64,000 nucleotides of DNA from Trichormus variabilis 0441 (GCF_009856605.1 NZ_CP047242.1:2982001-3046000), one strand, 5' to 3'; shown: positions 8,703-19,000, numbered from the stretch's first letter. The notes: a model not told the origin generated them from the letters alone. Program-made: numbers and translations.

Positions 8703-9656
8703 TTACCTTAGTTGTAATTTCCCACTCAGCAAAACTTTGACAAGATAATTAAATAATAAAAGTATGCCCTTAATTTTCCAATATAAATTCTTCTCAAATA
8801 GAAATATGATTTTTAAATACGATATGAAATCTTGAGTATTAGGACATGGTATTGTTTTTAGCTCATTCAGTGATGTAAAAGCTAATAACAAAGGCAACTC
8901 TAAATTATTTTTTTGCAGAATGTAATTAAATAATGAATTGCGCTTCCAAAATCTCTTATATTCATAATCTTTATCTGTATTTACAAATTTACTATTATGA
9001 AATTGGTTATTTTGGTGTATCCTATACCTTACTAAAGGTTGAGACAAATAAAATTTCTTTGCTCCTACTAAAGAAGCCCCCCAAACCAAACAATCATCAG
9101 CCCTAACTCGCCAATCTTCTGTATTAGGAATAGGTAAAACTTTCCTCAGTATGTTTCTACGCATGGACAATGTTGAAGTTATCGAGCCAATCCATTCACC
9201 ATTACATAAGGTTCTAATGACTGAATAACCCAAATCTACATCTATTTGATAATCTTGAAATATGCCTTCTACTGCTCCAAATTTTTTATAGGCACAAAAT
9301 ACAAAATCACATTCGCTACGTCTATCATAAAAATTCAGGGCAGTTTCTAAATATTCAGGTTCATAAGCATCATCAGCATCTAAAAAAAAGATGATGTCTC
9401 CAGAGGCATTTAAAAAAGCTTCGTTGAATGAAGATAGCTGACCTTGATTTTTGTCTTTTAATATATATTTAATATCTGCCTGTTGAGCAAACTTAGCTAT
9501 CACCTCGGCAGAGTTATCTGTAGATGCGTCATCAACAATAATAATTTCATCAAATTTAACTGTTTGTTGTAAAGCACTAGCAACTGCTTCTGACAGAAAG
9601 GCTGCGTAATTATAATTATTAATTAAGCAAGACGTTTTGATTTTTTTTGTGTCCAT
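8703..9656 (-). CDS. GT2 family glycosyltransferase
   Basis: This GT2 enzyme has 317 residues when started at the ATG at 9656, which places the first strand (KTSCLINNYNYAAFL) at the normal position. A TTG at 9707 would add 17 residues with no family counterpart. VDDASTDNSAEV (residues 41-52) is the nucleotide-binding motif and FLDADDAYEPEYL (91-103) carries the metal-binding DxD. AT-rich codon use is stronger in the C-terminal third, which is common for polysaccharide transferases. The gene lies between the Wzc-like protein and the flippase on the same strand. Donor and acceptor are not deducible. Confidence 0.88.
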   Translation of the reverse strand: MDTKKIKTSCLINNYNYAAFLSEAVASALQQTVKFDEIIIVDDASTDNSAEVIAKFAQQADIKYILKDKNQGQLSSFNEAFLNASGDIIFFLDADDAYEPEYLETALNFYDRRSECDFVFCAYKKFGAVEGIFQDYQIDVDLGYSVIRTLCNGEWIGSITSTLSMRRNILRKVLPIPNTEDWRVRADDCLVWGASLVGAKKFYLSQPLVRYRIHQNNQFHNSKFVNTDKDYEYKRFWKRNSLFNYILQKNNLELPLLLAFTSLNELKTIPCPNTQDFISYLKIIFLFEKNLYWKIKGILLLFNYLVKVLLSGKLQLR

Positions 9657-9863
9657 AGGAAAGAGTTTGACAGGGGAACAAAAAACAAGAATGTAGGTTG
9701 ATAACAACCAATTTTTCCTGAACTCACAAAAAGAATTTTATGATAGTGTATTTAGTTGTCAGCGATTATTCCCATAATTTATTTGTGATATTTTTTTGAA
9801 GATGTAAATGGAAATAATCGCCTCAATGAATATTCGATGATATCCTCTGCACCTTATACTAGG

Positions 9864-12068
9864 TCAACTTTTTCTAGACAACTTGCTTAAGCTACTAGAT
9901 ATGGAATTTGGTTCAAGTTGTCTGTATTTTGAGGAATAAATGTAACCGTTCGGTTCGTTTTTAATATTCACTCCATTGATGACTATTCCTAAAACCTTTT
10001 GACCTGACTGAGTTAAAAACTCTTTAGCTGCATTAGCACTATTAAAATCAACTACCCCCGGACGAACAACTAATAAAATTCCGTCAGTCAGGGTACTTAA
10101 TACAGCCGCATCCGCTATGCCTGTTAGGGGTGGTGTATCAAAGATAATAAAGTCGTAATCCCTAGCAAAGTTACTCATCAATGTGGCCATGCGTTGAGAA
10201 TCTAACATGGCTACAGGATTAGGTGGTAAAATTCCGCACGGAAGTACCTCTAAATTGGGCATTACTTCTTGTACTGCTTCATCTAAAGTTACTTGACCAA
10301 TGAGGACGTTGGTTAGCCCGATCGCATTAGATAGATCCCAAATATGATGTTGTATGGGGTGACGCATATCTGCATCTACCAACAACACCCGACGACCAGC
10401 CTGAGCCATAGTTACAGCTAAATTTGCCGATACTTCTGACTTGCCTTCTTTAGGGACGGAACTGGTGACTACAATACTTTTGAGTGGTTTATCAGAACAG
10501 AGGAACTTTAAATTAACTTGCAGTATCTGATATGCGTCACCTAAGGGAAAGTAGGGGATATCTCTACCAATGATTTTGGGAACAGCTCTATCAAGTCCTG
10601 GTATGGGTATATCATCTTTAGTGTTTCTACCTAATGTAGGAATAACTCCTAAAACGGTGTATCTCAGGACTTCTTTAGCTTCCTTAACAGTCTTCACTGA
10701 GCGATCGATCAAGTCTATACTAAAGGCGGCAATGATACCTAAGAAAATACCAGCTACTCCACCGCCAATAATAAATAGAATTTTGCGGGGCCCCTCTGGG
10801 AAATCGGGAATTAAGGCATAGGAAATGACCCGCGCATTAGGAATCTTTTGGTTTTGAGCAATGTCAATTTCTTGGCGTTTTTTCAGGAGGGTTTCGTAGG
10901 TTCCTTGTGCTGCTTGTAGCCTCCGTTCTAACTCTCTTTGATTTTGTTCGAGTTTTGGTAAATAGTTGGCTCGTTTAATGTATGCCTCTCGTTGTTGCAA
11001 GAGTGTACTGATTTGTCTTTCTAAACCAACACGTTGTGACTCTGCACGAGTAATATCTGCTATGATGCTTTGCTTCAGTTGCCCGACCTGTAAGCTTCCC
11101 TGGGTAACCTGCGCTGTACCTGCTACTTGTCCTGTGCGATCTTTGAGCAAGTTTTTCAGAACTACAATCTTTTCTTCTAAGCTAGTAATTGCGGGGTGTT
11201 CAGATTCAAAGCGAGTACGTTCAACCGCTAATTTACTTTCTGTTTCTTGGAGTTCCGCTAGTACTTTCTGCACTCCCGGCGCTTGGCTCAATTCGGATGC
11301 GATGACACCTTGTTGTGAATCAACCTGAGCTTGAGCGCGTAACTGTTCTAAACGACCCGTAACGTCGTTTAGTTGTGCTTGTGCTTCAGAGATGCGGTTG
11401 CTAAGTTTGGAAACGGTATCAACCGCTACGGTTGCTTCCTGTTCTAGAGCAATAATTTTATTGATTTCTTTAAATATCCGCAGTTCTGACTCAGCTTTTT
11501 TGACGCTTGTCTCAGCTTTGGGTATTTCCGCAATCAGGACTTGTTTAGCTGTGAGTGCTTCGTCTTGATTGGCTTTAATATTTAAGGCTATATAATTGTC
11601 AATAACTTTATTGACAACTTTGGCAGCTAGTGCAGGATCATTACTCTTATAAGAAAGCTGCACAACATCTGTGCCTTTGATGCCTTCTATCTTTAGTTGT
11701 TTGGCAAAAATTCTAATTGATAGCGGTTTGCCATTTTTATCTTTAAGGTTAAGTGCTTTAATCGTTTGCTCAAGTACTGGATTTGAGCCAATAATTCTCA
11801 CTTGAGTTTCCAAGGGGTTGTCATTCACATTCAATGGTTCTAAGCGACCAATGTCCTGTGGTAAACCAGTGAGTGAGGAAGTGCGATTAGTTTTAATCAT
11901 CACACTTCCTTCTGCTTTGTATGAAGGCTTTTGTGAAAAGGCATACACACACCCAAGGGTTAGCGATAGTCCAAAAATTCCTACTACAGCTAACCAACGT
12001 CGTTGAAGAACTTCTACGTATTTGTGAATATCTACTTCTTCAAAACCTTGTAAAGAGTCCATTGTCAT
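9864..12068 (-). CDS. Wzc-like tyrosine autokinase / chain-length determinant
   Basis: This 734-residue fusion has an N-terminal Wzz domain (first membrane span about residues 28-48, long coiled-coil periplasmic region, second span about 430-453) and a C-terminal BY-kinase domain. Kinase motifs are Walker A SVPKEGKSEVSANLA near 538, Walker A' VLLVDADMRHP near 560, and Walker B FIIFDTPPL near 637. The C-terminus has a modest tyrosine cluster (GYIYSSKY), the usual autophosphorylation region. The protein should control polymer length and export together with Wzy and an outer-membrane channel. It is the first gene of the minus-strand cluster and is preceded by a long non-coding stretch, so the operon promoter probably lies upstream of 12068. 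Confidence 0.93.
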   Translation of the reverse strand: MTMDSLQGFEEVDIHKYVEVLQRRWLAVVGIFGLSLTLGCVYAFSQKPSYKAEGSVMIKTNRTSSLTGLPQDIGRLEPLNVNDNPLETQVRIIGSNPVLEQTIKALNLKDKNGKPLSIRIFAKQLKIEGIKGTDVVQLSYKSNDPALAAKVVNKVIDNYIALNIKANQDEALTAKQVLIAEIPKAETSVKKAESELRIFKEINKIIALEQEATVAVDTVSKLSNRISEAQAQLNDVTGRLEQLRAQAQVDSQQGVIASELSQAPGVQKVLAELQETESKLAVERTRFESEHPAITSLEEKIVVLKNLLKDRTGQVAGTAQVTQGSLQVGQLKQSIIADITRAESQRVGLERQISTLLQQREAYIKRANYLPKLEQNQRELERRLQAAQGTYETLLKKRQEIDIAQNQKIPNARVISYALIPDFPEGPRKILFIIGGGVAGIFLGIIAAFSIDLIDRSVKTVKEAKEVLRYTVLGVIPTLGRNTKDDIPIPGLDRAVPKIIGRDIPYFPLGDAYQILQVNLKFLCSDKPLKSIVVTSSVPKEGKSEVSANLAVTMAQAGRRVLLVDADMRHPIQHHIWDLSNAIGLTNVLIGQVTLDEAVQEVMPNLEVLPCGILPPNPVAMLDSQRMATLMSNFARDYDFIIFDTPPLTGIADAAVLSTLTDGILLVVRPGVVDFNSANAAKEFLTQSGQKVLGIVINGVNIKNEPNGYIYSSKYRQLEPNSISSSLSKLSRKS

Positions 12069-13610
12069 ATATACAAACTTTTATAAAAAAGACTGTCGAA
12101 AGCAGATTATACCAGTGCTTATGAACCATTAACACTGTAGTCTACTTAACAATTTTCATGTTTTCTGTTTACTATCAGGAAACAATTTTTAGTTGAATTT
12201 ACTCATCAGTTAATATTAACTAATGAATTTTTTACAAAGTGTACTTTTTGGGTTTAACCCATACACAGAACAGAATACAGTACACAATCTTGAATCTTTT
12301 GAGTGATGAAAGCACCTTCAACACATACAACTCATGCTCTCTGATTTGTTTAAAGTTCTACAGACAAAGTGACTTTAAAAGAACTGAGCTAAAAGAATAT
12401 CAATACCTAAACTCTAAAGCACCCAAAAGATTTTTTAGTTGTAATAAACACCTGATTGGTGCTAAATTACCGATAATCGGCAATTTTTTCCTAGAATATA
12501 ACTAAGGAATACTAGTGAGTTTGTTGATTGATAAGTAAGTTGTTATTCACCAAAGATATTCCCTGATATATATGCTTAATCAGTCATATCATACCATGTT
12601 TATGTAAAAACACTTAATGAAACAAGTTTACGGAAAATTCATATATTCTGTATTCTACTAGTAATCTCATAAGGCATTGTCTTTCCCTACTTTTAATCAT
12701 TTCCAGGGCTTCAGCCTGAGACAGCCAAGTATTGTTGAAAGTTCATAATATAGGACAAAAGTAAAATTATTTAACGAGAGAATTATTTTTCGCCATACTT
12801 GTGGGCTGAGGAAAAGTTTTTATACTGTAGCTATCTCATAGGATTTACGCGAACAAGCCCGTCAATTAGCCGACGCATCAAATCAAGTTATAGCGATCGC
12901 TTTTTTGTCTTCTCCTCACTAACAGACTAGCCGATTGCAGACGTATTGAAAGATAACTTGTTCCCAAATTGACGTGTGAAGCCACTATTGACTCTAAGCA
13001 GTGGCGATATTTGGCAATATTTAAAGCTTGAGTTGTGTATCCGTGCCAAGACAGCCCTAAATCAGAAATCCTGGCAGTATCAAATCAGTAATCGGTTGGG
13101 TGCAAGCAAGTATAGAAGAGGGTACGACCGCGAAAGGTGATTCTGCCCAAACGCAACCCTAGCAATCCCCGCACTTAACTGCTGCCTATCTACGCCAAAT
13201 CTATCAAGCTCAATTTTAGATCAGTAGAGCAGTGGACTGAAACTGAACTAGAACACCTAATAATAATCAGTGATATTAAACATATTCTTCAAGCACGACG
13301 GAAAGAAAACATGATGAAGCGTTTAATCTCAACTGCTTTCGCTACTTCTAGGTATTGATCCGTCATCATCTCAATTATGTAGCGGCAAGATAGACTGGGC
13401 TAGTTTTTAAATTAGCCCTCTCCCGATGAAAAATTAAATTTGCACAGATAAGAAAGCGAATGAGCCAAAGTTTAAATACTCAAGCAATTGCCATTGCGAT
13501 CGCACTGTGTGAGGACGAATAGATCAATAAAACCAAACACCATACAAGTTTGACTCTGTCGAGCAGGAGGGCTGTTCAAAAATCCTACTGGAGAGTTACC
13601 CAAGTTTGCG
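12069..13610. other. Long gene-poor stretch with decayed coding remnants
   Basis: No convincing gene is visible. The part next to 12068 presumably holds the promoter of the polysaccharide operon. Between about 12840 and 13510 there are HIP1 sites and short stretches that read like broken coding DNA, for example a 26-codon plus-strand piece at 12843-12923 (DLREQARQLADASNQV) bounded by stops, and a peptide reading AAYLRQIYQAQF near 13181-13219 that stops at once. GGGCTA near 13397 and TAGCCC near 13415 form a small inverted repeat. I read the region as degenerate accessory DNA. Confidence 0.45.
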
Positions 13611-13904
13611 GGACGTATTGCAATACTTCTCGGTTAAGAGTTAAGCAGTATTGAGAATAAAAAAAGTGATTGGTGCCAAAACTGCTGCAAGAAGTCATTC
13701 ACGATTTCTCCAAATTGATTAATTTTTATCGCTTTTTAATGTGAAGAAATATTTCGCCAACAGTGTCTTCGCTACTTTCTCCCCCAAATGCAGGATGCAA
13801 GAGCTTTTTAATCTCTAGCTCAAGGAGCATTTAATTTCTAGAAAGCATAGTTACAAGTAGAAGCATAGGTGTGCAATACCTATGTACAAGTGAGGCTAAC
13901 AATC

Positions 13905-14846
13905 ATGTCAACTATGTCGGCTCAAATCGTTACATCGGATTTACTTGCAGAGTTATCCACAGAAGCAACGACGGGTACTTGGTCATCACAGCAGCTCACT
14001 TCTGGAGATCGCGGTACCTCCCATGCCCCGGCCCTGGCTGTCTATCGAGACAAGTTATTAATGGTTTGGAAAGGGAAGCTGGATGACCCGCACATTTTCT
14101 ATTCTGTCTTTGATGGCAATACCTGGTCGCCTCAGCAGCTCACTTCTGGAGATCGCGGTACCTCCCATGCTCCGGCCCTGGCTACTTATCGAGACAAGTT
14201 ATTAATGGTTTGGAAAGGGAAGCTGGATGACCCGCACATTTTCTATTCTGTCTTTGATGGCAATACCTGGTCGCCTCAACAGCTCACTTCTGGAGATCGC
14301 GGTACCTCCCATGCTCCGGCCTTAGCCACCTATCAAGATAAGTTATTAATGGTTTGGAAAGGGAAGCTGGATGACCCTCGGATCTTCTATTCTGTCTTTG
14401 ATGGCAATACCTGGTCGCCTCAACAGCTCACTTCTGGAGATCGCGGTACCTCCCATGCTCCGGCCTTAGCCACCTATCAAGATAAGTTGGTGATGGTTTG
14501 GAAAGGGAAGCTGGATGACCCTCGGATCTTCTATTCTGTCTTTGATGGCAATACCTGGTCGCCTCAACAGCTCACTTCTGGAGATCGCGGTACCTCCCAT
14601 GCTCCGGCCTTAGCCACCTATCAAGATAAGTTGGTGATGGTTTGGAAAGGGAAGCTGGATGACCCTCGGATCTTCTATTCTGTCTTTGATGGCAATACCT
14701 GGTCGCCTCAACAGCTCACTTCTGGAGATCGCGGTACCTCCCATGCTCCGGCCTTAGCCACCTATCAAGATAAGTTGGTGATGGTTTGGAAAGGGAAGCT
14801 GGATGACCCTCGGATCTTCTATTCTGTCTTTGATGGCAATGTGTAA
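13905..14846 (+). CDS. Six-repeat Asp-box-like beta-propeller protein
   Basis: This protein of about 313 residues is almost entirely six tandem copies of a 48-residue unit (144 bp; the DNA register recurs at 13992, 14136, 14280, 14424, 14568 and 14712). Each unit contains TYxDKLxMVWKGKLDDP, FYSVFDGNTW and LTSGDRGTSHAPALA. SVFDGNTW resembles the Asp-box of sialidase-like propellers, so a six-bladed ring is likely, possibly sugar-binding; this is inference. The copies are nearly identical in DNA, including silent sites. A GTG at 13869 is possible, but the ATG at 13905 has TGAGG nine bases upstream. There is no signal peptide or membrane span. The last unit ends abruptly in GNV-stop where the IS110 remnant begins. 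Confidence 0.8.
   Translation: MSTMSAQIVTSDLLAELSTEATTGTWSSQQLTSGDRGTSHAPALAVYRDKLLMVWKGKLDDPHIFYSVFDGNTWSPQQLTSGDRGTSHAPALATYRDKLLMVWKGKLDDPHIFYSVFDGNTWSPQQLTSGDRGTSHAPALATYQDKLLMVWKGKLDDPRIFYSVFDGNTWSPQQLTSGDRGTSHAPALATYQDKLVMVWKGKLDDPRIFYSVFDGNTWSPQQLTSGDRGTSHAPALATYQDKLVMVWKGKLDDPRIFYSVFDGNTWSPQQLTSGDRGTSHAPALATYQDKLVMVWKGKLDDPRIFYSVFDGNV
13992..14843 (+). repeat. Six 144-bp tandem repeats
   Basis: Six direct repeats of 144 bp encode the propeller units. Differences are few and partly shared between neighbours: copies 1-2 read CACATTTTC where copies 3-6 read CGGATCTTC, and copies 4-6 share TTGGTGATG where copies 1-3 read TTATTAATG. This graded pattern points to stepwise duplication or gene conversion. 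Confidence 0.95.
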
Positions 14847-14850
14847 ACTC

Positions 14851-15249
14851 TTAAGAAACACATTGCGTAGGGTCAGAAATAGGAATGAGTTCCAAGCCAA
14901 AAGCCTGAGCTTTTTTCTTGAGGTTTTTGAGTATCCGTTCTCGATACTGTTGTTCGTAAGTATCAATGCCAGGGTCAATAAATGTATCTCCAGAAGTCCA
15001 AAGGCGATAAAAAATACGTGCCAATTTATGGGCAGCAGCAGTGATGGCCTTTGGAGCGCCAAGACGAGCTTGCATACGGCGGTAATAAGCGCCTAAAGCC
15101 GAATGGCTGCGGCAAAGAGTTTGAGCAGCCATTCGGAAAGCATTGGCAGCACGGTTGGCAACAGAACGAGTTTGAGAACTTTTAACCTTACCACCAGTCA
15201 CGCGGCTACCAGTGCATAAACCTAACCATGAAGTAAAGTGCTTTACAGT
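14851..15249 (-). pseudogene. IS110-family transposase, C-terminal fragment
   Basis: The minus-strand frame encodes about 132 residues that match the C-terminal (IS116/IS110/IS902) domain: TSWLGLCTGSRVTGGKVK, then RSVANRAANAFRMAAQ, GAYYRRMQARLGAPKAITA and KLARIFYRLWTSG. The whole N-terminal DEDD catalytic domain is missing; the fragment starts exactly where the 34-bp inverted repeat ends at 15250. Its stop at 14851-14853 lies four bases from the stop of the convergent propeller gene. It cannot be an active transposase. Confidence 0.85.
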
Positions 15250-15378
15250 TCAATACTGCTTAACTCTTAACCGAGAAGTATTGGGACGTATTGGTGTTTG
15301 TGTTGGAAAAAGCACCATCTATTAAACAATTGGTAGTATTCCGGTATACCCGCAGGTGATGAAGGTTTTTATCCAGAC

Positions 15379-15837
15379 TTGCAAAATTTTCTCGCTTTAG
15401 CTGATCTCTCTGACCTGGATATTGGAGGATTTGTATTTGAGGGGTCTGCAATAAAAAATACACTTACTTTAGGGGCTGGTGATACTTTCAACTTCGACTG
15501 GAACTTCCGCACTAACGAGACACTTAACAAGGACTTCGCCTTTCTGTTGGTAGACGGTACACTGATTAAGTTGGCTGACTTCACTGATGCAACTCAAGCT
15601 GACAGTCCCTTTCTTCAAAAAACAGGGATTCGTTCTTATACCTTTAGTACTCCTGGAACCTACACCTTCGCCTTGGGAGTAGTGGATGTAGATGATTATG
15701 GGACTACATCGGCTTTGGAGATTAGTAACATCAAGCTAGAGAGAGTTCCAGTTCCTGAACCAAGTACTATCCTGGGTTTATTTACCGCCCTGGGTTGCAG
15801 CGTAACTATAAGGCGGTCAAGAAAAAAATCTACTTAA
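15379..15837 (+). pseudogene. PEP-CTERM domain protein lacking its N-terminus
   Basis: The 152-residue frame ends in a clear PEP-CTERM sorting signal: VPVPEPSTILGLFTALG followed by a basic tail (RRSRKKS), which directs exosortase-dependent anchoring. The middle (GGFVFEGSAIKNTLTLGAG, TYTFALGVVDVDDYG) resembles the beta-sandwich ectodomains of such proteins. PEP-CTERM proteins need a signal peptide and none is present; the same frame continues upstream only to a TAG near 15331 (YSGIPAGDEGFYPD), without a start. The gene has therefore probably lost its 5' end, possibly in events linked to the mobile unit that ends 96 bases upstream. Confidence 0.6.
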
Positions 15838-15840
15838 ATA

Positions 15841-15985
15841 CTAAGAGCCAAAAGGCTTTGGATAACCACTGCCATTGTCCTATCGGTTTGACTCCACAGG
15901 TAGTAAAGCGTCCCAGCAGTGTGTGCAGTCCAAAACGACTTTCATCTTGAGCAAAGTAGCGAATGGGGCATTGTTTATCTTTGCC
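15841..15985 (-). pseudogene. IS630-family transposase fragment
   Basis: The minus strand reads continuously for about 48 codons: PIRYFAQDESRFGLHTLLGR, then TCGVKPIGQWQWL and KAFWLL. QDESRFGLHT contains a catalytic aspartate of IS630-type DDE enzymes. It ends at a TAG that overlaps the 3' end of the PEP-CTERM frame, and upstream it is bordered by a GTCAGTGG heptamer repeat. Only this internal fragment remains. Confidence 0.8.
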
Positions 15986-16027
15986 ACTGACCACTGACAA
16001 AACTCTATCCCCTTGTGGGTGGAGTGT

Positions 16028-19000
16028 TTATCCCTTATTTACCTGGCAGAAATCGGTTGTCAATCCTGAACCATGACCTGTTATTTTAGTTGCTTCGGCA
16101 GTCAGAACCAAATTTCCTTGGGTATCATAAACCCAGCCTTGAGCCTCAACAATACTATTGGCAACAGTGTTTTCCTCTTGGGCGAAATTATTTTCTTTGT
16201 GAGCAACAGTATTGACATCATTAACAGTTACCCAATCCGTAATTATCGCCGTGTTATCTAAGGTTTCATAGGGGTTTGTTGGTACACCACCGCGTCCAGT
16301 AATAATAAACTGATTTTGTCTCTGTGCCGTCGCTTCATCAATCCGGCATTCTTGAGAGATTTGATTAGACACATCAACAGCCTCTGATGGGAGTTGGCTT
16401 AAACTTTGACTAGGGTCTACATCAGGGGTAGTAATTTCCACTGCACCGCTTAACTCAGGACTAGCACCAGTAGCAGTAATATCGCTATTGGGGGTACGTT
16501 GATTGCGAAATTTGGTTCCAAAAATATTTTGGGCATTGATATTGATTCGACCACCACGAAAGTCAGCAGAATTAGCACTAATATCACTATTTTGAATAGC
16601 AACTAGAGTGTTAGTATCAATGTCTATATTGCCGCCAATGACATTACTGCCTGTGGCGTTAGTGGTGATGCTACTGCCACGAGATAGGATGAGATTGCGC
16701 GATCGCAGATTGATATTTGCTTGCGATCGGTTAGGGTCACTCCCATTATCACGAGTATCGGCACTGATAAAAGCTTGATCATCCAATCTGATTCTATGAG
16801 CATTAATATTTAAGTTGCCTGCACTCCCCTTACCACTACTCTGCACTCCTACTCCCGCTCCCTGCTCAATATCCAATACATCCGCGTTCACCGTGAGTTT
16901 ACCAGCGCTACCAGTAGAGTTTGCCGTTGCTACAGTAAACAAGCCACTAGAGAACGAAGCATCAGCAGCAGTACCGATTAGTTTGATATCAGAAGCTTGG
17001 ACAAACAAATCTCCACCTTTACCTGCCCCGAAAGTGCTAGCACTAACTTGTGCGCCATCACGTACCAATAAGGTCGAGGTATCAATCTTTAAACTACCCG
17101 CATCTCCTGTTGCGTAACGATTAGCTTGGGCAAACAAACCACTGGCAATATTCCTCTGAGAAACACCGATGAGTTTTATCCCCTCAGCCGCCTGCACCAA
17201 CAAGTTGCCACCCTTAGCCGTACCAAAAGTACTAACACTGACTTGCGCCCCATCTTTTACTAATAAATTACCAGTGACAATTGTCAAAGATCCGGCATTT
17301 CCCGTAGCTGAAGAACCTGTTCTCGTGAACAAACCACTAGCAACCCCATTGACAGCAGTACCAATCAATTCCACCTTATCAGTAGCACTGATCATTAAAT
17401 CTCCCCCTTTACCTGCTGAAAAAGCATCGGCACTAATTCGCCCTCCATTTTGTGCTGTTAACTCACCAGTGTTAATCGTGATCATGCCAGCATCACCGGA
17501 AGAAACTGAGTCAGTAAATATACCACTAGGTAAACTATCTCTGCGTAACACCCCTGTTATCAACAACTCTTTTAAGGGGCCGACAGCTCTAGGTACTTGC
17601 TCATCTAGCTCTGAATCGTTAGGCCAGTTCCCAGGAATTGAACCTTTGGGAGAAGTACCAATTATTAGCACCTTATCAGAAGCATTTACAGTCAAGTTTC
17701 CGCCTTTACCGACACTCAAATTTCTGGCAATGACCTGCGCCCCGTCTTCAATTCGTAACACACGAGTATTAATCGTCAGGTCTCCAGCCTTGCCATCACC
17801 ATCAGTTTGACTAAACACACCGCTAGAATATATTTCGTCCAATGAACTACCCCGCAAAGTCACTGAATTTGCGGCATTAATAGTTAAACTAGCTTTTGTC
17901 TGCACATTAAGGGGAATAATGCCGGAAAATGCAGTAGAAGAATTAGTGATAATTTGTGAGCCATTCTCGACTAATAAATCCCCAGTATTAATTGTTAAAT
18001 TTCCATTGGCTGCGTCACCATCTGAAGTTGTGGCATAGATACGGCTGGGAGTACCTTTGAGATCACTTGTCAGTTCCACCACATCTGAGGCATTCACCTC
18101 CAGATTACCGCCGTTTATACCGATAAAAGATTGATTACTCAGTAATAATCTGCGAGTATTAATAGTGTGATTTCCTGGCGAATTATTAGAACTTCTAGTA
18201 TCAATTGCACTTCTATCTATTAACTGAATGCTCTCTTGGGCATTGACTGTGAGATTATTGAACACATTCAAAGACGCATCTTGAAGTACAATATTTTTTC
18301 CCGTGAGATTGAGGTCACCTAAACTATTAATATTAGTGCCTGAAGATAGTTGAATATCACCAAATTCAGATACCCCGTCAAATTTAAACAAGAAGCCTGA
18401 ACTGACTGATTTAATTCCCACTAAACTTGCTGATGCAACACTGCCTAGTTCTATCCTGCCTTCAGACTTTATAGTGCTAAGATTAGCGTTTCCTAAAATA
18501 ACATCTCCACCAATTAAGGCTAAAGTTTGATTGCCTTCAACTTGCAGCCTACTAGGCTGATGTATTGATTCTCCTTGTAACTGAATGCTGCCAGAATTAG
18601 CCCCATATTGTAAACCAATAGGAGTTGTGACATTGAGTAAGGGCGTAACACTTGCAGTTTTAGCTATAAACTCTCCACCCTCAGCAAATCTGACACTATG
18701 AGCAGTACTAGCAACGAAAGAACCCTGAATATTTATCTGAGCATTAGGCCCAAAAATAATTCCATTGGGATTAATGAGAAATAAATTAACCCTGCTTCTA
18801 GCTGTGATTAAGCCATCAATATTTGATACTTCTCCACCAGTAACCCGACTAAAGATATTTTGAATATTGTCAGTACTATTAAAGTAAGCATTTTGACCTT
18901 TGAGTAAGGAAAATTTGCTAAAACTATGAAATAGATTGTTGCCTATTGCTGTTCCGCCATTAATAATGAAGGTAGAATCACCCTCTTTACCGAAATTAAC

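Larger units (their letters stand above)
13621..15283. mobile_element. Inverted-repeat-bounded unit carrying a propeller gene and an IS110 remnant
   Basis: Positions 13621-13654 and 15250-15283 are a perfect 34-bp inverted repeat whose outer end reads CAATACTTCTCGG. The unit is flanked by an exact 10-bp direct repeat, GGACGTATTG, at 13611-13620 and 15284-15293, as expected of a target-site duplication. The 1663-bp unit contains the propeller gene (13905-14846) and the 3' end of an IS110-family transposase (14851-15249), which abuts the right repeat. IS110 elements normally lack such inverted repeats, so the repeats belong to a different element. No complete transposase is present, so the unit looks non-autonomous. 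Confidence 0.75.

Noticed and set aside
12239..12505. An 88-codon plus-strand frame
   Set aside because: It lies in AT-rich DNA upstream of the polysaccharide operon, has no ribosome binding site, and its composition looks random.
13992..14843. Regular tandem repeats considered as a CRISPR-like array
   Set aside because: The 144-bp units are contiguous, coding and without spacers.
16815..17810. Long plus-strand frames opposite the FHA-type gene
   Set aside because: They mirror the repetitive codons of the FHA-type protein and have no independent features.
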